Source: Stenotrophomonas chelatiphaga (GTDB lineage: Bacteria; Pseudomonadota; Gammaproteobacteria; Xanthomonadales; Xanthomonadaceae). Taken from it: DNA of 64,000 bases. Position 1 is the stretch's first letter, and each line of letters starts with the position of its first letter. This document shows, piece by piece, positions 54,682 to 63,641 of the stretch. The notes under the pieces are model-generated. The model searched no databases, had not been told where the DNA came from, and saw only the letters and a program-made list of their open reading frames with translations. The translations under genes and the position numbers were made by a program. The DNA is taken from NCBI RefSeq assembly GCF_001431535.1, contig NZ_LDJK01000060.1, forward strand, positions 1-64,000, given 5' to 3'.

Positions 54682-54840
54682 TCAGGTTCAGCCACAAGCA
54701 TGAACGGCCCATGGTACCGGCCAGCAGGTGATGAGGAATGCCGCGCCACCGGCACGCTTTGTTACGATGACGTCGTCACTGCCCACGGTGGTGGCGCTGC
54801 TGCGTGCTTTCTTCCTCCCCCTTACCGAATGAGTACCGCC

Positions 54841-56043
54841 GTGTCCTTCTTTGCAAACGTGGAACTGGTCCCCGGTGACCCGATCCTGGGCCTGACCGAG
54901 GCGTACAACGCCGACAGCCGTCCGACCAAGGTCAACCTGGGTGTGGGCATCTACTACGACGAAAGCGGCCGCATTCCGCTGCTTCGCGCCGTCAAGCAGA
55001 TCGAGCAGCAGCTCGCCACCGAAGCCAAACCGCGCGGCTACCTGCCCATCGATGGACTGCCGGCCTACACCCAGGCCACCCGTGAGCTGGTGTTCGGCAA
55101 GGATTCGCCGCTGCTGGCCGCTGGCCGCGTGGCCACCACCCAGACCGTGGGCGGCAGCGGTGCGCTGCGCGTCGGCGCCGAGCTGCTGAACAAGCTGCTG
55201 CCGCACGCCACCATCGCCATCAGCAACCCGAGCTGGGAAAACCACCGCGCCGTGTTCGGTGCGGCCGGCTTCGACGTGGTGGAATACAGCTACTTCGACG
55301 CACAGACCCACGGCGTGGACTTCCCTGCGATGCTGGCCGACCTGCAGAAGCTGCAGCCGGGCACCGTGGTGCTGCTGCACGCGTGCTGCCACAACCCCAC
55401 CGGTGCCGACCTGACCGTGGACCAGTGGAAGCAGGTGGCTGAGGTCCTGAAGGAACAGCAGCTGTTCCCGTTCATCGACATGGCCTACCAGGGCTTCGAC
55501 AAGGGCATCGAGCAGGATGGCGCCGCCGTGCGCATCATCGCCGAAGCCGGCATCGACAGCTTCGTGGTCGCCAACTCGTACTCCAAGTCGTTCTCGCTGT
55601 ATGGCGAACGCGTGGGTGCGCTGTCGATCGTCGCCCCCAACGCCACCGAAGCCAAGGCCGTGCAGTCGCAGATCAAGCGGATCATCCGCACGATCTACTC
55701 CAGCCCGTCCAACCACGGTGCCGCGCTGGTGGCCGGCGTGTTGAACAGCCCGGAACTGCGCACGCTGTGGGAAGCCGAACTGACCGAGATGCGCGAGCGC
55801 ATCCACGCCCTGCGTCATGGGCTGGTGGACCGCCTGGCCGCCCTGGGCGCGCCGGAATTCGCCTTCATCAACGACCAGGCCGGCATGTTCTCCTACTCCG
55901 GCCTGAGCCGCGTGCAGGTGGAAAAGCTGCGCGATGACTACGGCATCTACGCCGTCGGCACCGGCCGCATCTGCGTGGCCGCGCTGAGCCAGAGCAACCT
56001 GGACTACGTCGCCCAGGCCGTGGCCAACGTCGCCAAGGCCTGA
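54841..56043 (+). CDS. Aromatic/aspartate aminotransferase (class I)
   Basis: 400 residues from GTG 54841, matching the usual family N terminus (SFFANVELVPGDPILGL); an in-frame ATG at 54829 would add four residues. Neither start has a strong ribosome binding site. Pyridoxal-phosphate Lys249 lies in NSYSKSFSLYGERVG, and HACCHNPTG and the Arg in VGTGRICVA are as in AspC/TyrB enzymes. It transfers amino groups between aspartate or aromatic amino acids and 2-oxoglutarate. It is single-gene, closed by a strong terminator. Confidence 0.9.
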   Translation: MSFFANVELVPGDPILGLTEAYNADSRPTKVNLGVGIYYDESGRIPLLRAVKQIEQQLATEAKPRGYLPIDGLPAYTQATRELVFGKDSPLLAAGRVATTQTVGGSGALRVGAELLNKLLPHATIAISNPSWENHRAVFGAAGFDVVEYSYFDAQTHGVDFPAMLADLQKLQPGTVVLLHACCHNPTGADLTVDQWKQVAEVLKEQQLFPFIDMAYQGFDKGIEQDGAAVRIIAEAGIDSFVVANSYSKSFSLYGERVGALSIVAPNATEAKAVQSQIKRIIRTIYSSPSNHGAALVAGVLNSPELRTLWEAELTEMRERIHALRHGLVDRLAALGAPEFAFINDQAGMFSYSGLSRVQVEKLRDDYGIYAVGTGRICVAALSQSNLDYVAQAVANVAKA

Positions 56044-56052
56044 TGCAACACC

Positions 56053-56097
56053 AAAAAGGGGACGGAGGGGATTAATAATCCCCTCCGTCCCCTTTTT
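56053..56097. terminator. Perfect 21-base-arm bidirectional terminator
   Basis: AAAAAGGGGACGGAGGGGAT... pairs exactly with its reverse complement around a three-base centre, ending in TTTTT on either strand. It starts ten bases after the aminotransferase stop. The length and perfection exceed a normal terminator and suggest a repeated mobile palindrome family. Confidence 0.9.
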
Positions 56098-56148
56098 GCA
56101 TCCGGGCGGCGACAATAGGCGCATCTTTCCGTCGCTCGAGCCCTGTCC

Positions 56149-57165
56149 ATGTCCCGTACGTCGTTGACCCGGTATCTCATCCAGGAACAGCATGCCGGCC
56201 GCATCAATGCCGACCTGCGCCAGCTGATCGCCGTGGTCGGGCGTGCCTGCACCAACATCTCCATCGCCGTCAGCAAGGGCGCCCTCGGCGGCGTGCTGGG
56301 CGAAGCCGGTACCGGCAACGTGCAGGGCGAGGCGCAGAAGAAGCTGGATGTGATCAGCAACGAGATCCTGCTGGAAGCCAACGCCTGGGGTGGCCACCTG
56401 GCCGCCTGCGCATCGGAAGAAATGGACCACTCGCAGCCGGTGCCGGACATTTACCCGCGCGGTGATTTCCTGCTGCTGTTCGATCCCCTCGATGGCAGTT
56501 CCAACATCGACGTGAACGTGTCGGTGGGCACCATCTTCTCCGTGCTGCGCTGCCCGAAGGGCGTCGAGTTGCCCGGTGATGACAGCTTCCTGCAGCCCGG
56601 TACGGCGCAGATCGCCGCCGGTTACTGCATCTACGGTCCCAGCACGCAGATGGTGCTGACCGTCGGCCATGGCACCCATGCGTTCACCTTGGACCGTGAA
56701 ACCGGCGAATTCGTGCTGACCACCCAGGACATGCAGATCCCGGCGGCCACCCAGGAGTTCGCGATCAACATGTCCAACCAGCGGCATTGGGAAGCCCCGA
56801 TGCAGGCCTACGTGGCCGATCTGCTGGAAGGCAAGGAAGGCACGCGCGGCAAAGACTTCAACATGCGCTGGATCGCCAGCATGGTGGCCGACGTGCATCG
56901 CATCCTGACCCGCGGTGGCATCTTCATCTACCCGTGGGACAAGAAGGACCCGTCCAAGGCCGGCAAGCTGCGCCTGATGTACGAAGCCAACCCGATGGGC
57001 CTGCTGGTGGAACAGGCCGGCGGCGCCGCGTCGACCGGCCGCGCGCGGATCCTGGATATCCAGCCGGACCAGCTGCACCAGCGCGTGCCGGTGTTCCTCG
57101 GTTCGCGCGATGAAGTGGCCGCCGCGGTGAAGTACCACCAGCAGCACGACGCCTCCGCAGACTGA
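56149..57165 (+). CDS. fbp: Fructose-1,6-bisphosphatase class I
   Basis: 338 residues, standard length. It has the metal/phosphate site [13 protein letters not shown] (about 114-126), ASEEM (about 88-92) and [11 protein letters not shown] near the active site. It hydrolyses fructose 1,6-bisphosphate to fructose 6-phosphate for gluconeogenesis, which growth on pectin-derived pyruvate and triose phosphate would require. It is preceded by the strong terminator and so must have its own promoter in the roughly 50-base gap. Confidence 0.95.
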   Translation: MSRTSLTRYLIQEQHAGRINADLRQLIAVVGRACTNISIAVSKGALGGVLGEAGTGNVQGEAQKKLDVISNEILLEANAWGGHLAACASEEMDHSQPVPDIYPRGDFLLLFDPLDGSSNIDVNVSVGTIFSVLRCPKGVELPGDDSFLQPGTAQIAAGYCIYGPSTQMVLTVGHGTHAFTLDRETGEFVLTTQDMQIPAATQEFAINMSNQRHWEAPMQAYVADLLEGKEGTRGKDFNMRWIASMVADVHRILTRGGIFIYPWDKKDPSKAGKLRLMYEANPMGLLVEQAGGAASTGRARILDIQPDQLHQRVPVFLGSRDEVAAAVKYHQQHDASAD

Positions 57166-57279
57166 GCAGCAGGCGCGCGTGATCGCCTGGCCGTCGGGCA
57201 CGCCGCCGCACATGTCGGTGGCGTGACAACCCCCGCGCCAGTGGGCACCATCAAGGGCCCGCTGGCGAAGGATGCAGGC

Positions 57280-57987
57280 ATGCACACGCAGGACCCGGTT
57301 GATTTCATTGAAGTGATCCACAACGCCGTGCCCGCCGATGTGTGTGCGGCGATCGTGGCGCGATTGCGCGCAAGTGACCGCCTGCAACCGGGTGCGGTAG
57401 GCAGTGGTGTGTTCCCGGAACTCAAGCGCAGCAAGGATCTGCGGATCAGCGGGCTTTCTGATTGGGCTGATGTTGAAAACGTCCTGCAACAGGCCGTTTT
57501 CAACGGGCTGCTGAGTTATCTACGCCGTTATCCACAGGCTCTGATCGCGCCGCTGATGTTGCAGATCCAAGACAGCAACGGCCAGCCCAAGCGCCTCGTG
57601 GCAGAAGATTTCCCCGACATGAGCCCGGCCGCGCTGTCGGATCTTGCGCGCACGTGCCTGCGTCCGGGCGCGATCAACCTGCAATGGTACGCAGCAGGCG
57701 AGGGCGGTTACCCCTACTGGCATTGCGAGCTGTATCCGAAGGACGTGAAGGCGGAAACCCTGCATCGCCACCTGCTGTGGACGCTGTACCTCAACGATGA
57801 ATTCGAAGAGGGTGAGACCGAGTTTCATTTCCAGCAGCGCAAGGTCACGCCACGCACCGGCAGCCTGCTGATCGCGCCGACCGCCTTCACCCATACCCAT
57901 CGCGGCAATCGTCCGCAGGGCGGGGACAAGGTCATCGCCACCAGCTGGATCCTGTTCCAGTCCGCGCAGAAGCTCTACGGCGGCTAA
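57280..57987 (+). CDS. 2-oxoglutarate/Fe(II)-dependent oxygenase family protein
   Basis: 235 residues from ATG 57280 (AAGGA seven bases upstream); a GTG at 57223 would add 19 residues without a ribosome binding site. The double-stranded beta-helix core is visible: iron ligands HCE in YPYWHCELYP and the distal His in FTHTHRGNRP, with TRTGSLLIAP between them and LNDEFEEGETEF typical of prolyl-hydroxylase-like members. The substrate is unknown: proline or other side-chain hydroxylation fits the subfamily. It follows fbp by about 115 bases. Confidence 0.8.
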   Translation: MHTQDPVDFIEVIHNAVPADVCAAIVARLRASDRLQPGAVGSGVFPELKRSKDLRISGLSDWADVENVLQQAVFNGLLSYLRRYPQALIAPLMLQIQDSNGQPKRLVAEDFPDMSPAALSDLARTCLRPGAINLQWYAAGEGGYPYWHCELYPKDVKAETLHRHLLWTLYLNDEFEEGETEFHFQQRKVTPRTGSLLIAPTAFTHTHRGNRPQGGDKVIATSWILFQSAQKLYGG

Positions 57988-58442
57988 GGTCCCCATTTCC
58001 CCGGGCGCTGAACGCACACGTGTCCACCTTTCCCTTGGCCGACATGTGCAGCGACGCCCGGGGAGATGAGGATGCTGGCAGCAAGCATCCTGCTCATGGG
58101 CGGGTCTTCCGTGCGGCGGTGCGTCCCCAATTCGATTGATGGAGTCGATATTGATTGGCGTTGCCTCTGCACGGCGCCTATCTTCCGCGACACGACGCGA
58201 ACTGCCTTTCAGAAATCGCTCACCGTACCGCCGGCGGTCGTGCCAGAGGTCCATGCCAGGCGTCGGATCCCTTTCGCGCAGCGAAAGGGCTCTGACCCCA
58301 TACCGACCTCCCCTGACGGCCAGACCGCTGCGCTCGCCGAGCGTGGCTCGGCGCTACCCTCCTCACCGCCAGCCTCGGTAGGTGACGACCCCGCTTCGGT
58401 GGGTGACGACCTTTGGTCGTCACGCGCTTGCCGCGCTGCAAG
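57988..58442. other. Gene-free region with nested inverted repeats
   Basis: No convincing gene. CCCCGGGCG (57999-58007) pairs with CGCCCGGGG (58055-58063) around 47 bases that hold weaker complementary segments (CACGTGTC / GACATGTG). Just downstream, AGGATGCT (58069-58076) and AGCATCCT (58084-58091) form a tight hairpin. CCCTTTCGC-GCA-GCGAAAGGG (58269-58289) is another perfect hairpin, followed by CTCTGACCCC. The last 110 bases are REP elements. The nested layout could be a structured RNA or the 3' end of the oxygenase message. Confidence 0.5.
58335..58423. repeat. REP element cluster
   Basis: A GTAGCGCCGAGCC-type element (58335-58357, reverse orientation) and GTGACGACC-TTT-GGTCGTCAC (58403-58423), with a partial GTGACGACC at 58382. 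Same two subfamilies as at 44442-44506 and 10523. Confidence 0.8.
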
Positions 58443-58997
58443 TCAGAGCACCGCATCCTGGGTCAGACCATGCGAGGTTTCCACGTCGTACTGCCGGTCG
58501 CGCTGCCGATACTCCTCGACAATCGCACGTCCCAGCCTGTCCACCTCCGCCTCCAGCGGCGCACAGCCCTTGTTCGATTTCAGGCTGACGAACTGCCGGC
58601 GGAGTTCATCGGCAGCGGCCACGCCAAACTGGAAATGGCCTTGCTCGTGCACGGTCAACGCGGCCAGGAAGCGGTCCCATCGCTGCTGCAGCTCAGGATC
58701 CGCACGGTCGCGATCTTCCCAGCGGGGCAGGGTGATCGTGCCCTTCAATTGAACAGACGGCGAAGTGAGCAAGCAACGGTTGCCCTGCGACTGCCACCGA
58801 TACGTCCACGACACGTTCCAGTCGGCACGCCCTGGATAACGCCTTCCCGTGGGATCGGCCGGCCCCAGCGAGCGCATCGCGCTGCCCAGCTCGCGGTCGG
58901 TAGTGCCGTGAATCGTGTAGTGCACGACGCTCGGCGGGTCATAGGCCGACGCGACGTTGGCGACCAGCAACAGCACGACAAGGGGCAGCAAGCGCAT
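58443..58997 (-). CDS. DUF922-like protein with HExxH motif, probable periplasmic zinc peptidase-like
   Basis: 184 residues with a signal peptide (MRLLPLVVLLLVANVASA). Residues about 24-110 form a beta-rich N-terminal part (VHYTIHGTTDRELGSAMRSLGP), then TVHEQGHFQFG provides a HExxH-type zinc site (His117, Glu118, His121). This is the DUF922 pattern; proteolysis has not been shown for the group as far as I know. The start at 58997 is set by the signal peptide. Two direct GTAATCGC repeats lie upstream (59015 and 59028). Confidence 0.78.
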   Translation of the reverse strand: MRLLPLVVLLLVANVASAYDPPSVVHYTIHGTTDRELGSAMRSLGPADPTGRRYPGRADWNVSWTYRWQSQGNRCLLTSPSVQLKGTITLPRWEDRDRADPELQQRWDRFLAALTVHEQGHFQFGVAAADELRRQFVSLKSNKGCAPLEAEVDRLGRAIVEEYRQRDRQYDVETSHGLTQDAVL

Positions 58998-59078
58998 CCC
59001 TGCACTCCGAAGAAGTAATCGCAAAGTGTAATCGCGGCGGATCTTCAAACGCGACTCGCGGTGCCGCGCGCTGCAGGT

Positions 59079-59414
59079 TCAATCCGCCGGCCGCACGCCT
59101 TCGACAGCGTCCACCCGCAGCGCCAATCCCAACGCGCGCAGCGCGCCCATCATCGTGCGCAGGGTCAACGTGCGTCGGCCGTACAACTGGCGACGCACCA
59201 CCTCGACAGGCAGCCTGCATTCGCACGCGATGGCACGCAGTCCTGCATCGCCAGCAACATAGGCGAGGGCCTCGCCGAAGATCGCCGCATCACCTTCGCT
59301 TTCGGCAATGCACGCGTTCAAATACTCAATCACCGCCTGCGGCGTGGACGGCCGGTCGAAGTGACCTGCTGCTTCCATCTCCGCATAGGACAGCGTGGCG
59401 CGACCGGCCTTCAT
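59079..59414 (-). CDS. Antitoxin-like protein (HI1420/HigA-type addiction module antidote)
   Basis: 111 residues. FDRPSTPQAVIEYLNACIAESEGDAAIFGEALAYVA and LRAIACECRLPVEVVRRQLYG followed by RTMMGALRALGLALRV follow the plan of the HI1420 antidote family: an N-terminal helical part and a Xre-like helix-turn-helix. Such genes normally follow a RelE/ParE-type toxin gene. None is recognisable in the 380 bases upstream, so this looks like an orphan or a toxin-free remnant. The start at 59414 is chosen by family length. Confidence 0.65.
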   Translation of the reverse strand: MKAGRATLSYAEMEAAGHFDRPSTPQAVIEYLNACIAESEGDAAIFGEALAYVAGDAGLRAIACECRLPVEVVRRQLYGRRTLTLRTMMGALRALGLALRVDAVEGVRPAD

Positions 59415-59793
59415 CGGAACGGCCTGCTGATGAGGAAGAAGGACACGTACACGGCGTGCCGGGGCTGCATGGACATCGAAAGACCTCGCATGGCATGGGC
59501 CACCTGCGCCGGGGCGCAAGGTGGCGGGCGATGCGGGTTGGCGTACCGGACTACGCGACACTCATTAACCGGCGGATCGGGATCCCCGCGCACCGCCCGC
59601 CGTATGACCGGCAGTGCAGTGCATTCTCCGCCGTGCCCGAGGGCTACAACAGAGGCAATGAGTGATGCGTAGTGTCGGGACGCCAATCCCGGCTGGCACG
59701 TTCGGCACCAGCCCGGTCATCGTGCACAGCCATGTGCACCTGCGTCCATGAGAAAAGTTGCGAACTGAGTGCGCCGTAACCACCAGCGGTTTG
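59415..59793. other. Gene-free stretch where a toxin gene would be expected
   Basis: Several frames are open but none has the composition or motifs of a protein. The minus-strand segment around 59411-59470 reads ...HAVYVSFFLI..., faintly like the RVYF strand of HigB-type toxins, too short to call. No repeats or strong hairpins. Confidence 0.4.
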
Positions 59794-60906
59794 CTAGAAC
59801 AATGACCCCTGCGGCGAGTCCGCCTTCGGCGGCGCCGGCCGCTCGAACTTCGTGCAATCCAGCTTCGGCCAATGGCTGTTCTGCGCATCGAACCCCAGCC
59901 GCCTGCGCGCCAGCTTGAAGCGGTTCGCCAACAGGTCCGCATAAACACCCTGGCCGCGCATGCGGGTGCCGAACTGGCTGTCGTAGTCCTTGCCGCCGCG
60001 CAGCTGGTTGATGGTGCTCATCACGTGCGTGGCGCGGTCCGGGTAATGGGTGTCCAACCAGTCGCGGAACAGCGGCGCCACTTCCAGTGGCAGGCGCAGC
60101 AGCACATAGCCGGCACTCGATGCGCCAGCATCGCGGGCAGCCTCCAGTACGGCCTCCAGTTCGGCATCGTTGATCCACGGAATCACCGGCGCCACCATCA
60201 CCCCGACCGGGATGCCGGCATCGTGCAGGCGGCGCATCGCGCGCAGGCGTGCATGCGGTGCGGCGGCGCGCGGTTCAAGTTTCGAAGACAGATGCGGGTC
60301 GAGCGAGGTCACCGAGAAGTGCACGCTGACCAGGTTCTGTTCAGCCAGTGGCGCCAGCAGGTCGATATCGCGCTCGACCAGCGCGTTCTTGGTGATCAGC
60401 GAGAACGGGTGGCGGGTTTCCAGCATCACTTCGATCAGCTGGCGGGTCAGTTTGAACTTTCGTTCGATCGGCTGGTAGGAATCGGTGTTGATGCCCAGCG
60501 CTATGGGTTGTGGCACGTAGCTGGGTTTTGAAAGTTCCTTGCGCAGCAGCTGCGCGGCGTTGGTCTTGGCAAACAGCTTGGTTTCAAAATCCAGTCCGGG
60601 CGACAGGTTCAGATAGGCGTGCGAGGGCCGGGCGAAGCAGTACGAGCAGCCATGTTCGCAGCCGCGATACGGGTTCACCGATTGGCTGAAGCCCACGTCC
60701 GGCGAGTTGTTGCGGCTGATGATGCTGCGGGCGGTTTCGGCGCGCACTTCGGTGCGCAGGCGCGGCGCCAGGAACTCTTCGCCTTCTTCGGCTTCCCAGC
60801 CATCGTCCACCGCTTCGCTGACCGTGCTTTCGAAGCGGCCGGGGAGGTGGGTGGTGCTGCCGCGACCTTTGATGGCGACGTGGGGAATGGAATCGGGGCG
60901 ACCCAT
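59794..60906 (-). CDS. PA0069-family radical SAM protein
   Basis: 370 residues. The iron-sulphur cluster motif is CEHGCSYC (Cys83, Cys87, Cys90), in NPYRGCEHGCSYCFARPSH. SAM-domain strands follow (ITKNALVERDIDLL, VHFSVTSLDPHLSSKLEPRA). It belongs to a group related to spore photoproduct lyase, and DNA repair has been proposed for relatives. A sequence matching the Xanthomonadaceae LexA box lies 26 bases upstream (60932-60946), which would put it in the SOS response. There is no partner gene. Confidence 0.88.
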   Translation of the reverse strand: MGRPDSIPHVAIKGRGSTTHLPGRFESTVSEAVDDGWEAEEGEEFLAPRLRTEVRAETARSIISRNNSPDVGFSQSVNPYRGCEHGCSYCFARPSHAYLNLSPGLDFETKLFAKTNAAQLLRKELSKPSYVPQPIALGINTDSYQPIERKFKLTRQLIEVMLETRHPFSLITKNALVERDIDLLAPLAEQNLVSVHFSVTSLDPHLSSKLEPRAAAPHARLRAMRRLHDAGIPVGVMVAPVIPWINDAELEAVLEAARDAGASSAGYVLLRLPLEVAPLFRDWLDTHYPDRATHVMSTINQLRGGKDYDSQFGTRMRGQGVYADLLANRFKLARRRLGFDAQNSHWPKLDCTKFERPAPPKADSPQGSLF

Positions 60907-60931
60907 GGGAATCTTCTACTGGAAGTGCGAT

Positions 60932-60946
60932 TAGTATTATTGCTAA
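60932..60946 (-). promoter_or_regulatory. Putative LexA (SOS) box
   Basis: On the minus strand TTAG-CAATAA-TACTA, an exact match to the TTAG-N6-TACTA LexA site known for Xylella and Xanthomonas. It lies 26 bases before the radical SAM start, where a repressor would block transcription. Confidence 0.65.
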
Positions 60947-61135
60947 CCACAGCGTATGCAATGTGCTGGAATTCAGGTGGCTGTAGGCGTGGAGGGGGAT
61001 GGGGGTTTGGCTTGCCCCCATGGTTATCCACAGGACATACGGTCATGACGGGACAGCGCGCAGGACATTACACGCCACGCGATGCGCAGCGGAGGGTAGG
61101 GGACTGGGGTCTCAGGGAGTGCGACGGCGGGGATC

Positions 61136-61230
61136 GTGACGACCAGCGGTCGTCACCCACCGGGGGGCGCGTTGACGGCCAGCGGCCGTCACTACCGGGG
61201 GGCGCGTTGACGGCCAGCGGCCGTCATCAC
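61136..61230. repeat. Cluster of three REP hairpins
   Basis: GTGACGACC-AGC-GGTCGTCAC (61136-61156), then two TGACGGCCAGCGGCCGTCA units (61173-61195 ending CTAC, and 61208-61230). The 35-base spacing and shared GGGGGCGCGT flank show local tandem duplication. They immediately follow the pdxJ stop. The rest of the gap from 60947 holds only a GTTATCCACAG word near 61022. Confidence 0.85.
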
Positions 61231-61233
61231 CGC

Positions 61234-61977
61234 TTAGAGGCGGGCCAAGTAGGCCTTCACCGTGGCGTCCAGGCCGTCGTACAGGGCTTCGCTGATCAGG
61301 GCGTGGCCGATCGAGACTTCCAGCACGTCAGGTACGTGGCTCAGGAAGTCACGCAGGTTGGCCTGCGACAGGTCATGGCCGGCATTGACCCCCAGCCCTG
61401 CCGCCTGTGCACGGCGCGCGGCGGTGGCGAACAGCGCCAGCATCGCCGTGGCGTCGCCTGCGGCGTGGGCTTCGGCAAACGGGCCGGTGTACAGCTCGAT
61501 GCGGTCGGCACCGACCTCGGCCGCGCGTTCCAGCAGCGGGTTGCCGGCGTCCACGAACAGACTGACGCGGCAGCCCATCGCCTTCAGCGCGGCCACCAGC
61601 GGACGCAGGCGCTCGCAGTCGGCTGCGAAGTCGAAGCCATGGTCGGACGTCAGCTGGCCGTCGCCATCGGGCACCAGCGTGGCCTGTGCGGGGCGGATGG
61701 CCTCGCACAGCGGCAGCAGCCCCGGGTAGCCCTCGCGCGGCGGGGCGAACGGGTTGCCTTCGATGTTGAACTCGACCCCGCGCGCCGTGGTCAGCGCGGA
61801 CAGCGCGTGCACGTCTTCGGCGGTGATGTGGCGGCGGTCCGGGCGCGGGTGCACGGTGATGCCGTGTGCACCGGCGTCCAGGCAGGCCTGCGCGGCGCGC
61901 AGCACATCGGGGTCGTGGCCACCGCGCGAGTTGCGCAGCACGGCGATCTTGTTGACGTTGACGCTGAGGCGGGTCAT
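61234..61977 (-). CDS. pdxJ: Pyridoxine 5'-phosphate synthase
   Basis: 247 residues, standard length. It condenses 3-amino-2-oxopropyl phosphate with 1-deoxyxylulose 5-phosphate in vitamin B6 synthesis. Family sequence is complete: [51 protein letters not shown] and [12 protein letters not shown]. The start at 61977 is where homology begins. The gene follows the cardiolipin synthase gene by 46 bases and may share its transcript. Confidence 0.96.
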   Translation of the reverse strand: MTRLSVNVNKIAVLRNSRGGHDPDVLRAAQACLDAGAHGITVHPRPDRRHITAEDVHALSALTTARGVEFNIEGNPFAPPREGYPGLLPLCEAIRPAQATLVPDGDGQLTSDHGFDFAADCERLRPLVAALKAMGCRVSLFVDAGNPLLERAAEVGADRIELYTGPFAEAHAAGDATAMLALFATAARRAQAAGLGVNAGHDLSQANLRDFLSHVPDVLEVSIGHALISEALYDGLDATVKAYLARL

Positions 61978-62023
61978 GACGGCAGGCAGGACGGTGACAG
62001 AAGCGCGCAGTGTAGCGCCGCTG

Positions 62024-63484
62024 TCACAACAGCGGCGAGGCCAGCCGGGCGAAGGCTTCAGGCAGGCGGTGCCGCCACAGGCCGCGGTTGCGTTCGTTGT
62101 GGACGCGGGTGGCGCTGTCGAACTCATGGTCCAGGATGCCGGCCAGCTCGGCCACGCGGTCCTTGTCCCGCAGCAGCATGGACAGTTCGAAGTTGAGCCG
62201 GAAACTGCGATGGTCGAAGTTCGCCGTGCCGACGATGCAGACCTCGTCGTCGGCGATGAAGGCCTTGGTGTGCAGCATGCGCGGGCCGTATTCGTAGATC
62301 TTCACCCCCGCCTGCAGCAGCTCGTCGAAGTAGGACCGCGCGGCCTGGGTGACGAACCAGGAGTCGCTCATCTTCGGCACCAGCAGCCGCACTTCCAACC
62401 CGCCCAGCGCGGCCGACGTCAGCGCCATGCGTGCCGCTTCGCCCGGCACGAAGTAGGGCGTCACCAGCCACACGCGGTGCTTGGCTTCGTGGATGGCGGC
62501 CACGTGCAGGCGATGGATCGTCTCCCAGCCCGAATCCGGGCCGGACACCAGCACCTGCGCGTTGATGCTGCCGTCGTCGCGGCTCGGCGTTTCACGTGGC
62601 CACAGCCGTGCCTGGTCGAACTGCTGGGCCTCCTGCCCGCTGGCGTACAGCCAGTCTTCCATGAAGACCAGCTGCAGGCTGCGCACCACATGGCCACGCA
62701 GGCGCATGTGCAGGTCGCGGTAGGCGTTCGGGTCGCGCTGCTCGTTCTCTTCGTCGGTGATGTTGATGCCACCGGTGAAGGCCAGCAGGCCATCGATGAC
62801 CACCAGCTTGCGGTGGGTGCGCAGGTTCAACCACGGCCGCTTGAACGGCTTGAGCAGCTGCCTCGGATGGAACCACACCGCTTCGCCGCCGGCCTCCAGC
62901 AGCGGCTTCAGGAACGCCGCGCGGATGTTGCCGGCGCCCACGGCATCCAGCAGCAGCCGGACCTGTACGCCACGCTGTGCGGCGGCCACCAGCGCATCGC
63001 GCACGGCGGTGCCGGTGTGGTCCGGTTCGAAGATGTAGTACTCCAGGTTCACGTGATCGCGCGCTTCGGCGATCGCCTCCAGCAGGGCGGCGTAGGTCGC
63101 CGCGCCATCCACCAGCCATTCCACTTCGGTGGCGCTGCTGGGTGCCAGGCCGGTGGTGGCCTGGCCGATGGCGGCCAGTTCGGTGCAATCGGCATCGGGC
63201 GGGCAGACACTGCTGTAGTGCTCCATGCCGGAACGCGAACGGCCGCGGCGCAGGCGTTGCCGTTTTACTTTCTGCGGACCCAGCAGGTAGTAAATGAAGA
63301 GCCCGATGTACGGCAGCGCGGCCAGCGAAAGAATCCAGCTGAGCGTGGCGACCGGCTCGCGTTTCTGCAGCATGATCCAGCCGATCAGCCCGAGCAGGTA
63401 CAGCACATAGGCAATCGCCAGCGACGTGCCGAGGTGGGGAATGGCATCAAGCCAGTGTCGCAGCGCATCGAAGAAGGCAATCAT
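62024..63484 (-). CDS. cls: Cardiolipin synthase
   Basis: 486 residues. Two N-terminal membrane helices (about 20-40 and 48-68) are followed by two phospholipase-D motifs: [19 protein letters not shown] and [20 protein letters not shown]. It joins two phosphatidylglycerol molecules at the inner membrane to make cardiolipin. The start at 63484 precedes the first helix; the open frame upstream reads through a terminator and is not coding. The size and helix count fit ClsA. Confidence 0.94.
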   Translation of the reverse strand: MIAFFDALRHWLDAIPHLGTSLAIAYVLYLLGLIGWIMLQKREPVATLSWILSLAALPYIGLFIYYLLGPQKVKRQRLRRGRSRSGMEHYSSVCPPDADCTELAAIGQATTGLAPSSATEVEWLVDGAATYAALLEAIAEARDHVNLEYYIFEPDHTGTAVRDALVAAAQRGVQVRLLLDAVGAGNIRAAFLKPLLEAGGEAVWFHPRQLLKPFKRPWLNLRTHRKLVVIDGLLAFTGGINITDEENEQRDPNAYRDLHMRLRGHVVRSLQLVFMEDWLYASGQEAQQFDQARLWPRETPSRDDGSINAQVLVSGPDSGWETIHRLHVAAIHEAKHRVWLVTPYFVPGEAARMALTSAALGGLEVRLLVPKMSDSWFVTQAARSYFDELLQAGVKIYEYGPRMLHTKAFIADDEVCIVGTANFDHRSFRLNFELSMLLRDKDRVAELAGILDHEFDSATRVHNERNRGLWRHRLPEAFARLASPLL

Positions 63485-63575
63485 CGCCGGATGATACGCG
63501 GGCGCGGGGTCGGCGGGATGGGGGCGGATTCCTTTTATGCAGGAAAAGGAATGCGACCGCTCCGGCAGCGGACAT

Positions 63576-63606
63576 AAAAAAACGCCCTCGTTTCCGAGGG
63601 CGTTTT
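63576..63606 (-). terminator. Rho-independent terminator after exbD
   Basis: CGCCCTCG-TTTC-CGAGGGCG with seven A on the left (seven T on the minus transcript) and TTTT on the right. It lies 36 bases after the exbD stop and is a textbook terminator for the leftward transcript. Confidence 0.95.
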
Positions 63607-63641
63607 CCAGTCGCGTCATGAGTGCGGACTGCGTGTAGCGT

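Noticed and set aside
53296-54828. Upstream extension of the aminotransferase frame antisense to the PqqU-like gene
   Set aside because: Homology to the aminotransferase begins only at SFFANVELV, and the extension is shadow sequence.
59411-59686. Possible RelE/ParE-type toxin upstream of the antitoxin-like gene
   Set aside because: Only a short HAVYVSFFL segment is faintly toxin-like; the rest of the frame lacks the conserved pattern.
61022-61035. GTTATCCACAG considered as a DnaA box or origin
   Set aside because: A single copy without AT-rich DNA or other boxes; neighbouring genes are not origin markers.
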